In this document: positions 1 through 12,400 of the stretch, piece by piece
How positions within the stretch are numbered: the stretch's first letter is position 1
Layout: the number at the start of each line of letters is the position of its first letter
Origin: Sphaerolaimus hirsutus
Taxonomy: Eukaryota; Nematoda; Chromadorea; Monhysterida; Sphaerolaimidae
Assembly: GCA_964036195.1 (NCBI GenBank)
Contig: OZ038458.1
Coordinates: forward strand, 13,653,832-13,717,831
Length of the DNA: 64,000 nt
Direction of reading: 5' to 3'
Program-made: the position numbers and the translations under genes
Notes under the pieces: generated by a model
The model's input: the letters and a program-made list of their open reading frames with translations, nothing else
Told to the model about the DNA's origin: nothing
Databases searched by the model: none

Positions 1-470
1 AAACGTTTTTGCTTGAAAACCCATTTACCCATTTTCTAGTAATTCTGTTGTCCCGTCGTGATTATAAATATGGCCACAACACGACATTATCATAAAAATA
101 GATGTATCGCGTGTTTGTACCTTTGTTTTTATATCTGGGGATGTTTATGAATGGCACTTGTAGAACCTGTGATTTGTGGATGATATCTACAGCTGTGTAA
201 GGTAAAATTGGTTGACTAGTTATCTTGCTGTATTTATTATTTGTGCGTATATTTATTTATTTTTTGTGCGGAAGGACAAATCCTTGCTTGGTTGTCCTAG
301 GGGTATGAGTGAAATTAAGATCCTGCTTGTGCTTCGGTCCGCTCTATCATTCATTTAATTTAATTTATATCTATCACACTGATCTAAGTGGGGTTTTTTC
401 AAAAACCGTGAAAAATATTTCCCATACCTATACGCCAATTATATCCTTCACAAATCTACAAGGAACTGAC
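1..470. other. Intron of the zinc-finger gene, left edge
   Basis: AT-rich sequence beyond the donor at 469-470 of the last visible zinc-finger exon. No acceptor followed by a finger-completing frame was found here, so the next exon probably lies outside the window. Confidence 0.5.
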
Positions 471-3400
471 CAAATGCCGTCGTGTAAAGGCAGTACGGGC
501 AGGATAGGCGCTTGGCGTTCATGTCGAATAGATCCCGCCTACTGCCTCGGATAAAGCCGGTGCGCGTGCGCGATATCTGCTGCTTGGTGGTGCTCAGTCC
601 GTGCAACGACAGATGCTCCATCAACGTGTCGCCGGAGGATACACTGAAAGGTTTGATCGTGCAATTTAGGCGTCCAATTCTAAAAGTCGAATTATAAATT
701 CTAAAAAATTTGAAAATTTCAAGTTAGACCCGGAAATGTCCGGGTATGCTCCCTCCCATTTTACATTTTTTTCCAAAACTTTTTTGACCTCGCATGCCCC
801 TATATGATAGTGTCAAATTTGACACTTTTGAGGAAAAATTAGAAAAAAATGGGCAAGAGGTCGACAAGCCCGCTTAGTTTTGGGTTAAAAGTCGATGAGT
901 CCACCTTCTGCAGCCTTTTTTGTTGGAAGCAAAAGCAAGAAATGTGATAAGTCCGCTTTGGGCAGCGATTTCTAAAAGTCGACAAATCCAAAGTTGTTTG
1001 CAGCACGACGTCGACAAGTCCGTTTTGTTTACTAGACTTTGCTTCAGAATTTTGCAAATATCCAAATACCATTTTGTAGACACCCAATTTATCACATATA
1101 CGTTGGGAGCGGGGGCTGAAAATATGACACTTTATTATCAACATTTGGAACTTAATGGAGGGGATGAGAAAGCCAAATTGGACACGCAGCACGTATTTAT
1201 TCAAAATCGCATTTTGTGAACTAGTCGACTTTTAGAATTAGACTATAATAAACCTCAATTATAGACTACACTTGATAGCAATACAACATGTAAATACCAA
1301 TTTATATAGAGAATATCCACTCACCAGAATCCACATTCCGGGCACCGGAAAGGTCTATTCGGGTGCGTGCTGTGCAGCGCCTCGTGCAACGGCAGCTGGT
1401 CGCGTGAGGGCGCTTTAAACGGGCAGTAAGAGCACACGGCCGGCGTGGATGAGCTCTGCCCAGATATACCGCCGCTAACGGCCTCATCGAAACGATCCTC
1501 CACCATCACAATGGCCTTCTTCTCTTTCATCGCAGAGATCAGCTCCTTCACGGGGTCGTGCCGCTGCGACGCCGCCGGAGGCGATATCTGAACCGGCGAC
1601 GGCGGTTTGGGCGGCTCCCCCGCTTGCAGCGTGGGCGCCGCGTTGCCAGTGGACGCGCGCCACGGCTCGTAGTGCGCCGACAGGAAGTGCTGCCACGTGC
1701 GCGACAGATTGCGCGCTTTGAAGTCGCACAAGCGACAGCTGGAAGTGGTTTAGGTTGGTTTAATATATTTACGCTTTGCTGTTATTCGCCATAAATATGA
1801 CAACTTTTACCTGAATTCCACGTTGCGATCTTCAGGTTTCTCAGCCGAATGTTTGCTCTGTCGGTGTAGGAAAAATGCCGCCTGACTGACGGTGATTAGC
1901 TTGCAGGAGGGGCACGCATAACGCACAGTGGACACCATCCTGCTGCCCGCGTTGGAGCCCATTGCGCACGCGTCCCGCGCCAGCGACTGCGATAAAACAG
2001 ACATTATTTGGCGGGTGAAGCTCCCTGCTCATGTAAACCCGGTGCTCATGTAGCATGTAGCACTAACCCGGTGCCCATGTAGACCCGGTGCTCATGTAGC
2101 ATGTAGCACTAACCCGGTGCCCATGTAGACCCGGTGCACCGGGTCGACATGGACACCGGGTTCACATAAGCACCCGGTCTACTTGAGCAACGGGCCGGTT
2201 GGCAACGAGCGGGAATACATGAGATAGCGACCAGGGCAACTAGCTTTTACTTGCCACTTTTTCATTTCCTTTCATTTCATTTCCACAATTGATTGCAAGT
2301 TCCACTGACCGCATCCAATATCCTCAATTTCGCATCGGCTATGAGCGGACGAGCGGCCGGCGGCAGGCGGTCATCATAGTTGATGGAGTGCACCACATCG
2401 TGCGTCTGCAGTTTGGCTAGGTGCGGCGCGCTGAACGTGCACCTGGCACACTTGTACAGGAACGAGTTGGGGCTGTTCGCGTGGCCGGACCAGTGCTCGG
2501 ACGCCTTGCTCGTGAGCTCTGCGCGTGGGATGGTTCACATTGATCATTGATGTAATTGCTCCTACGACGTCAATAGATATACCGTATTTCCTCGAAATAC
2601 ACCCCTTGAATTAACCCCCCACCTCGAAATACCCCTAGGTCTTTTCGATTTGAGGAAAAAATACCCTTCCTCGAAATACCCCCCGTCTGGAATATGCAAG
2701 GTACATGATGCATTTATTGCTGCCAATATGCATCGCAGCTATACACATAGAATAATTTGTGTAGCATCTACATTGATGTGTCTGAATATATCCTGTATTA
2801 TCACGTTTATTACCAGTTTTGGGTATGTGTTGTTATTTCTGGCCAAATAATACCCCCTCAAATAAGACCCTTCGCAATAACCCCTCAAAATTTGCACTAT
2901 GAAAAAATAAACCCACCAGTAACGTAAGGGCACTGTATGCACTTGTAAATCATGGTCGCCTGGTCGGGCACCGTGATGGAGAAGGCGACGGGCACGCCGT
3001 TGCCCTCGGCGCTGACCGCCCTCACCACGATGCCCTCGGCCTCGGCGAGCACGCTGTTGAGCAGCGGCCGCGCGGCCACCTCGGCCAGCTTGTTGAACAC
3101 GTCCGACGGCACCACGCACGGAGTGCTGCTGCTGGCGCCGGTCGGCTTCGGTCGCGGCGCTGGGGCGTTCGCGCCGGGCTGCCCCGCCGCCTGAACGGTG
3201 CGTAATGTTCATATCGGATGGGCGAGTGGTTTGTACTCTTTTTTGTTTTCTTTAGTCACTTTTACAGGATAGACTATTTTCCAAATTCCACTTTACGATG
3301 AAACTTACCATATCCGAAATATCTGAATTTAAAAACAACAACTTTTTTTTCTCAGCAACTGAAACAGCTGTCAATATTTGTGAGTTTACAGTTTGGTTCA

Positions 3401-6400
3401 CATTTTTCATGTCACTATTCATCAAAATATGTCAACATTCTTTGTAAGGCATTCAGTCCGATCAGTAAATACATATATGTAGACTCACAGCAAACCAGCG
3501 AGTTGAACCGAAGCTAAATTTTTGATGATATTACTAATTTTCCACTTCGATGTTTCTGTCAGCCAGAGTAGTTAAAATACATTTCAAATAAACGCCACCC
3601 ACCTCAGGTGCGGCACCGTAAGCGAACCCCGCGGCCGCGGCCACGTGCATCTTCTCGTGCCGCTCCATCGAGTGCCGCAGCGAGCAACTGTAGTTGCAGA
3701 ATCGGCAATGCAGCTTGCCCGCGCCGCGGTGGTACTGCTCGTGCTGGCGCAAGTCCCATCCGAACCGGCCCATGTACGGGCAGTGCGGACATCTGTACGA
3801 GCTAACGAGAGTAGTCCGGAGTGGGGAACACATGACCATCGAATTAATCAAAAAAGTGACGCGAAAAAATGGTAGGTATTTATATAGTACGCAAAAATCC
3901 ATATTCATGGAACAATGACAAACCTGTTGACACTTTTTTGACAATTGACAAGGCGCAGAGTACCCCCAGATGTTAAAAATTGTTACGGGTTAAAAAGCTT
4001 ACTTGAAACGACGCGGTCTATCGCTGCGCGGTGAGCGGTTGAGTGCGGCCTGCTTGATCGATTGCAGTTCGGCCATCGGCAACTTCTGCGAGTGCTGAAC
4101 AAGTGGTTACGGCAAAAAAAAACATTTTATCGCCACTTGCAAAAACGAACCAATTTCTGCCCGGCGGGCGCATGAGTATTCTCCCTCGCCTCGTGCAGCA
4201 TCTCGTGCCTGCCCAAGGTGAAGCGCACGTTGCAGCCGAACGAGCACTTAGAGCACCGGTGCTTTGTTATACCGCCGGCGCCGGCCGCGTGACATCGTTT
4301 ATGCGCCATGAAGTTGCTGATTGAGCCCGTTTTGAAGGGGCAAAGCTCGCACACGTGCTTGCTGTACATCCGAACGCTTCCTGGCGCGTGAGCCTTTGTG
4401 TGTGAACTGACGGCCATTGGTCGCGTGCCTTGGGGCTCGGCATTGGCGTTCGACTGCGGTGGCAAAGTGGGCGGAGTCTGGATAACATTGTCCGTCTGTG
4501 TGTGAAATGGGGCAGTCGGAACATTGATTGTGAATATAATTGAGGCAGTCAGTACACTGCAGCAAACAATAATCGTCGTACCAGACAAAGTCAAACAAAC
4601 ATAATTTGAAATGAACTTGTATTTACATGTAGTTGGGAGAAGGCAGTGGGCACACTTATTGGCAGCATGTGAATTAATCCGATGCCAATTGCAAGTTGCC
4701 AGAGTTAAGGTCCCCATTACAATTTTTACAAGTTTACACGCTGTGAAGCAAGATAACAATTCTGATACGCAGGCAAAAAAGTTTCTTCAGAAAGTACACG
4801 TGTGTACATGGACACACATGTTGGTACAAAAAAACACACGCACAAACCTCGGCTGCACGCTGTACCGCCTGTGTTCCAACGCAGGCCAGCGCGGGCCTGT
4901 TGTCAAGGGTGAAGCGATATGTGCGCACCATAGCGAATTTCTGGCAGTGCCGACTGCGCGCTCTATGGCTCAAAACTGCAGCCGCAGAAACAACGTGCAC
5001 GTGGCACTTGCCGCAGCGAAACTGCCGCCGTCGGAAGAACGACCTGCGATGGAAAACTTTCATACCCTCTTTAATGAGCAACTGCAAACAAATGAATGGA
5101 AAGGTTTTTGTTGCGTGATAACGAGCTGAAAATATTTATGAAACTTCGAAATTGATTTTAAACTGATAAAAAATACTTTTATCGTCAAAAGTAAACTGAA
5201 ACCGGACACAACTCCCGCCTCACCCTGTACGCTAACCTACCACACATCTGCTTCACCTCGCTAAAAACAGATCTAACCAATTCCGCAAGTGTCTATTCCT
5301 CGCCGTGACGGGGTGCCTGTGTGCCACGTGCATGGCGCGCACGCGTCTGTGTCCAGTGACAAACTTGCAGCGGGAGCAACGTAGTAGCTTCGGCACTTTC
5401 CACCTGGGGGCAGTCCCAGACCATGTAAAGTGCCCTGTAAAATGTAAAATGTCATGCAAACTGTCAAAAGTCGTGTAAAATGCCCTGCAAAATGGCAGCA
5501 CAATGCAAACTCGGTTGCCATTTTGCAGGGCATTTTACATTACTTTTGACACTTTGCATGACACTTCACATTTTACAGGGCACTTCACAGGGTCTGGGAT
5601 TGGCACCGGGTCAGCGAGATGTTTACCGGTGCAACGGGAGGTCCGCCTGCCAGTGTGATGGTCGCCTTGCTCACCGGCGTCGGGTGTACGGACTCGGATG
5701 TCTTGATTGTCAACGGCGCGCACGCAGAGCCGTTAGGAAGCGCCTGCGGTCCAGAGTTGTTATAAGTACACGTAACTGGAAAAATACCTGGGTAAAATTT
5801 TATTTTTTACCCAGTGCTTGGGTAAAATTGTATAAAAGTACCCAATACTGATGAAAAAGTATGCGTACAGATGGGTACTATTACAATTAAAGTATTGTAC
5901 CCAGTATTTAGCCAGTACGCAGTTTTACGCATATTTCAGTACGCAGTTTTACGCGAGTAAACGTAAATACACACTATCAACTCTATTGTAGTCAGTGCAG
6001 TCGTGAGATTTTTTAAACAATCTACTGCACTAACATATTACAATTTAAATATTATTACATGCCAGCAGCGATGATAAAATAATTTTTTTTAGCTGCTGAA
6101 TTTTTAACATTTTAAATTAGATAAAATTTTTAAACAGTTCTAAATTTAAGTGAAGATTTCGTTGACGCGTTGATGTTATACCGTTGACTCGTCTGTATAT
6201 TACCTTTCATCGAATGTGAAATTGAGATGCAATAGTGAAGTTTATATATTTTTATATTTATAGCTTAAATAAGCTCGGAAATGAAAATAAATTGATAGTG
6301 ATGTCTCAAAATAACTAATTCAAATCGCAAAATCACCAGTGAAAAGGTACATAAAAATTTCAGCTACCGCTTAAAAAAACAGTTGCGATGCTTGCGTTTA

Positions 6401-9400
6401 AAAAACCCCGTTGTTTTTAGACTTTTCAACACCCAATCACAAACCCACACTCTTATTGTCAACATCCGGCGCCTTGTTTCGCTGTTCAGCAGCCAGATGC
6501 ATCTTGACATGGAAGCCAAAAAATCCGGTAGACATGGTCCGGTAGGTGCAATGGGGGCACGCCCAGCCGGTGGTGCGCCGGTGGCCTTCCATGTGGGCGG
6601 CCAGCTTGACCGACGATTCGGTGCTGCGGTGGAAAACATACACTGGGCGCGGCTTGATGAAAACATTCGGTCTACCGAGTGGAGTGGTGCGTATAAATAC
6701 TTCGCGCAGAATCCTACCATAATTTAATGAATCACATCTTGTGATAAATTTCGTAATGAATCATTCCACAGTAAAGACGAAATATTACGATGAAAAACTA
6801 AATCATTTTTGGCTCATTATTCAGATGGGTTATGGTAGGTTTCCATACTAAGTGTAATGCCTGCCGAGTATAAATATTCACCGCGACACTCACATGAACG
6901 GGCACTTTGGATCGGTGCACCGCAAGCCCTTCCATTTGGTACCGGTTCTATTTCGTTTCCGGTACGGCCGTTTCGATTTGTCAGTACTTTGAGCGGAGGC
7001 GGCTGATGTTTTCACCTCCGAATTGGTCGAACTTTTCATTTTCGCGTGACTCGCAGTCTTGACGCCACTCGTGTCGCTTTTGGAAGGTGTCGGAATCGGC
7101 GACATTTTCGGGGCTTGTTCAGGCGGTGAATCATTCTGCGCTTCCGGCAGCAAGGGTTTCGGCTCTTGTCTCGTCACTTGGGCGCCACGCGCACCGCATT
7201 TAGAATCCACAGTTTTGGTCGCCTCGGCGGCAGGGGAATGCACAGCGTCGTAGTGCCGCGTCACACCTGTTGGGTAAATAGCAGACATAACAAAATTCAA
7301 TAGACACCATCAGGGACGTACCGAGTATTTTCGAGCGGGGGGTGGGGGAATTTAATACGGAGACCCCCTGAAAGAATGGAGGAATGGAGTCATGGCGCAG
7401 GTGCCATTTTTAGATGTCGCGCCATGGCGCCATTGGCGTTGGCGATAACGTCCAGCATATACCCACCTTTTTTACCAAATTTATGGTACGGGGCATACAC
7501 TGTTGACATATTTATGAATACCGTATGTTGTGTGGAGATGATATGCGTGAAATTTGTTCCAAAGTGCCTTCAACATTGGTATATAAAAGTGCCATTCCAG
7601 GCACATTTTATGTCTGACCCGGGAAGAGGGCGGCCACCCCCCCCCCTAGATACGTCCCCTGACACCATTAAAGTATCCATGTGAAAACGGACTGTTCTTC
7701 AAACTGGACGACCAAGTGCAATCGGTGCACTTGTACTTCTCCTGGCGCGCGTGGCCGATCAAGTGCCGGATGAAGGTCTCCTTGAAGGCGTTGCCCGCGC
7801 CGCACAGGTCGCATAACAGCATCGCCGTGGAACGGGGACTAGCGCCCGTCTCGGTGATCGCCTCTGGGGTGGACGGTTGTGAGTGAGTAGAAACGTGATA
7901 CAGTGTGTTCTATGTAAACAACGTGTAGTTTTTATAAGATGTAGTTTTTATAGGCGATGGTGCCATTTGGGTAAATACATCGATAGAAGATGCAATTTGT
8001 TCGTGGGAGTGCAAGTTGGACTTTTGGCGTGCAATTTGTAAATTTCCCGAATATTGTTACTTATTGCCGCACCGCACACTGAAATTTTGCGTTCAGCGTT
8101 CGAACGTTTTCGCACGCTGAACTACAAACGCTGAAATCAAAATCTAACGAACACAGCGTTTTTAAAGCGTAAAAGTTCGGAATTTGCATTTTTTCGCGTA
8201 ATTTGCATGCGAGCTGCGTTTTTTGCGCATTAAAAACGTTCTGTTCTTTAGATTTTGATTTCAGCATTTGTAGTTCAGCGTGCAAAAACTTTCGAACGCT
8301 GTACGCAAAAGTTCAGTGTGCGGTGCGCCATTATGTCACTCAACAGCCACTGAATTCATCCTGTTATGCTTAGGGTGTCAAATTTCCGTTTCCGCAGGAA
8401 AATTTTTTACCTTTCCGTTTTCCGGCAGCCGAAAAATTTTTACCTTTCCGTTTTCTGGCAGCCAAAAAATTTTTACCTTTCCGTTTTCCGGCAGCTGAAA
8501 TTTTTTTACCTTTCCGTTTCCATTTTTCCGGCCCATTTTCCCATTTTCCAGCTGAAAAATTTTTACCTTTCCGTTTCCGTTTTACCAGGCCATTTTTCCA
8601 TTTTCTGACTCGATTTTCAGTTTTCTGGCATTTTTCTATTGTTTTTCCAATCTGTATTTATCTTTTTACACTATGGTGTTTTTTTACTACCAGGTTCTTC
8701 TGTCATTCATAATTTTTATCTGTATCCAAATCTGTAAAAGACACTACCGTAATTCTCCAATCAAAGCACCCCTGGTGCTTTACAAAATTGGAGCACTTTT
8801 CAAACTACTTTGTACTGTTTGTACTAAGTGCTGTTTGTAGCACCCTGGTGCAATGCAAATCACGGGGTGCTATACTATGTTTGGTTTCCAATTCATCATC
8901 AATAACAAAATCTTCATTTTAGCGACACAAAATCAGTGCCACTTCAAGTTGCCCTGGTGAGTTACACCAGACGCGTCTGATTTAGCCGCGTCTGATTTAG
9001 CCGCGTTTGATTCAGCCGCAGCGTGCAATTCAATAGGCATATGTGTGCTAAAAGAACGCCGCACGCCATGCAAACAAATTGTTATGCAACAGATGGTAAT
9101 TTGAATTTCCTCTCCACAATATTATTAACGCTAACAGATTATCGCCATTTTTTTTGCAGATGAGTAGTAAAGCACCCGGGTGCTTTATACAGAACATTTT
9201 GCACAGCATAGCACCCCGGGAGCTATGAACGGGGGGGGTGCTTTGATCGGAGAAATACGGTAAGTAATTTTGGACACATACTTTGCAGTCCACTGAGTAT
9301 ACTTTTTACTGTTCAGTTACATCAAAGTTCACTTTTGCTACATTCTTATTGTTGTTGTAGTGTATTTTTGCTACTTTTTGATGATTTTTTTGTTGGTTCA

Positions 9401-12400
9401 GTTAAGCTTGAACTACAAGTGGAGTTACAGGTATGATCCATAGTTGCAGAATGTACAGCTACCACAATCAAAGCCGAACAGGCAAACCTGCATGCAGGTT
9501 TTCCTTCTGCAAATTTGTCTATTACCGTGCAAATTTCACTTTATTTTTTTCCGTTTCCGTGAAAATTTTGCTTTCCGTTTTCCGGCATTTCATTTGTCTG
9601 TTTTCCGGCTGACAATTTTTTTTACCTGTCCGTTTTCCGCTGAGTGAAATTTTTTTACCTTTCCGTTTCCCGGCAGAAATTTTTTTTTACCTTTCCGTTT
9701 TCCATAAAGTGAAAAAAATTTTCCTTTCCATTTTCCGTTTTCCGTAAAAAAAATTTTTTGACACCCTAGTTATGCTGCCTACTCAAAACTCGTCATCGGA
9801 CTTTTTCACAAAGACAAAAAAAGCTAAAAATGGCAAAACCGTCTTTCTTCCAATGATATCAAATTTCATATTAATTCTGATATCAAAATGTTGCACATGT
9901 TTTTCTCTGAAAATAAAACAACTATCCAATGAAAAATTGTGGTGAAAAATTGGTGGAAAAAAAACAGAACGGCAGCCACCAATAGAACGGCACCTCCAAT
10001 ACAACGGCAGGTATAAAAGTTGACGAAAAACAGAACGGCACTCTGCTAAAAACTTATAAGAAGATAATCGGTAAATAGTGCCCCGTGTTACCTTTCTCCC
10101 TCTTCGCATAGGCACGTTTCAAGGTGCGCTCCACTTGTCTGCGTTCGTTGTACGTCAACTTGATGCCCTTGAACGTGATGCCGTCGATCACCGTGAAAAT
10201 GTTCTCGTCGAGTGTGCCCGGTTGTTTGGACACGACGCCCGGCCGCGGCGGCGCCTTGTGCACGCCTCCCGTTGGGGGACTGGCGTCGAGGTCTGCGGTG
10301 GGGGGGGGGGATTTTTAGGTGCGATTTAGGCATTTTTAAGCGACAGGAGAGTAATGGACCCTTACCAATTGCCCCTGAGTTTGCTTTTTTGCTTGTTACT
10401 ACAGCATAAATTTGAAGCGTCACTTCTAAAAGTCGATAACTCCAAAATTTGAAAATAAAGTTAAGCATGGAAACGGCCCCCAGAATTGGCCCAACACATT
10501 TTTCACCATTATCCGATTTTTAACGTCCATTTTGGGACGATTTTGGGAACAATTTTCAAAAATTACTAGCAAGAAGTCGATAACTTCGTGCTGCATACAG
10601 CAAATTTATAAAAAGTTAAGATGACTACAGTTATTAGAAAGTACATAAGGGTGGGGAACCTTTGTCCCCGCTGCCACGTAGTTGTAGGTTTGGCAAACCA
10701 ATCAATCAAAATGTCGATAAGTCCACTATTTTTGTATAGAAAAACATAAGTTAACTCAATGTGAGGCAGCGACTTATAAAAGTCGATAAGTGCATAAATT
10801 GTCCATAACAAAATATTTATTATCCGGACCGGGAACAAAATTGCTGTTGTCAGCAAAAAGTGCACTTGATCATGGATGCTTTTTTGTCCCTGTCCAATTT
10901 TGTGAAAGCGCCACTGTCCCCATATATCTTGAGAGCAGAGGCGGAAAATTCGGGACTTAAGAATCAACATTAACGAAAGTCAACAAAAATAAACGGAACT
11001 TTACGATAGTCAGAGAGCGCGCCCATGGGACACGCATTGAAAATGAAATGAGAATTGAAAATGAAACTTAAAATGAATCGTTTGGAGTTATCGAGTTTTA
11101 GAAGTAGACACTTCATTTGTATCATAACGTTTATCTCTGGTGCTTCCATTGTCACTTGACAACTCAAGTGCTTGTCAAGTGCGGAATTGGATACAGCATG
11201 ATGGATAACTGAGTAACACACAAAACACCCCGGCACCAAGACCCAACCATTCTTCTGTTCACTCTGGCTATCTACTCGCTGAGCCTTCAGCCCGGTCATG
11301 TGCACGCGCTTGTGCCTGGTCAGGCGGGCGGCCGAGCTGCAGCGCACGCTACAATGGCGGCACACGAACAGCATGTCGCCCTCGTCGGCCGTCGGCGCCG
11401 GCGGGTCTTCGGGTGAAGTTTGGATGGGATCCATGATTTTCGGCATCTCTTTCTCTTCTTCTTCCGGCTCCAACGTGGGCTCGCGTTTGACGCTGGCGGC
11501 CGAGGGCGCCGGCGTGGCTGCGATCCAGGGGGTTTTATTGAGGTTTGCACGCGCGTAGCAGAAAAGCCACCAGGTGCCAGTTCCGGAAGTGCCATTTTAC
11601 TTCTCACTTCACTTCGCTTTTGCCATATTACGTCTCAATTCACTTCTCATTTTACCCCGCTTTTGTCATTTTACTTGCCACTTCACTTTGCACTTCTCAT
11701 TTTACTTCGCTTTTGCCATTTCACTGCGCAGGTGCCATTTGACTTCTCCACTTGCGGAACTGGCCCCAGAAAAACTACTGAGCCACTGACATCGGGTGGC
11801 GGGCGTGTGCTTGTGCACCCTGCCTTTGTGCCTGGACAGTTGGTACGACTGGCCGAACACCGAGTCGCATTGATCGCACTCGATCATGGGTCGAAGTGCT
11901 GGCGGCCCATCATCCACATTGTTCGATTTTGCGCCACTGCTCACGTTGGCGGCGGCCAGTGCCTTTGCTTTGGCAATTTCGGGCGGCACAGGCACGCGTC
12001 TGTAGCCTGGCGTGGTGGATACTTTCGCGTCGTCGGGCTGCAAGGGTACAAAGGATAGTGCAGTGTGTGCGACTGTTGCGATCTCAATGGCGCTGCGCAT
12101 ATACTCCAGTTACTTTACACCCTGCACGTGTGGTTCCCGCTGGAAGCGTGCCAACGATTTTTTACGCATGCGATTTCCAATAGAAGTTGAAAAAAGATAT
12201 CTATGTTATACGTTAACTTATTCACAACAATGATTTTTAATCTTTTATACAAAAATCGCACGCATGCACGCTTCCAACGTGAGACATAAATGAGTGCGAG
12301 GGCAGAGTGTCATGTCCGCCGAGTATACTAGTATTTACACCTATGAAATTTGGGAAACTCATAAATATGTCTTGAACACATTAGAGTTTACTACTTTACA

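Noticed and set aside
8280..8608. Short open frames rich in FTFPFSGS or FYLSVFRQ
   Set aside because: Translations of the TTTCCG word array of a non-coding element.
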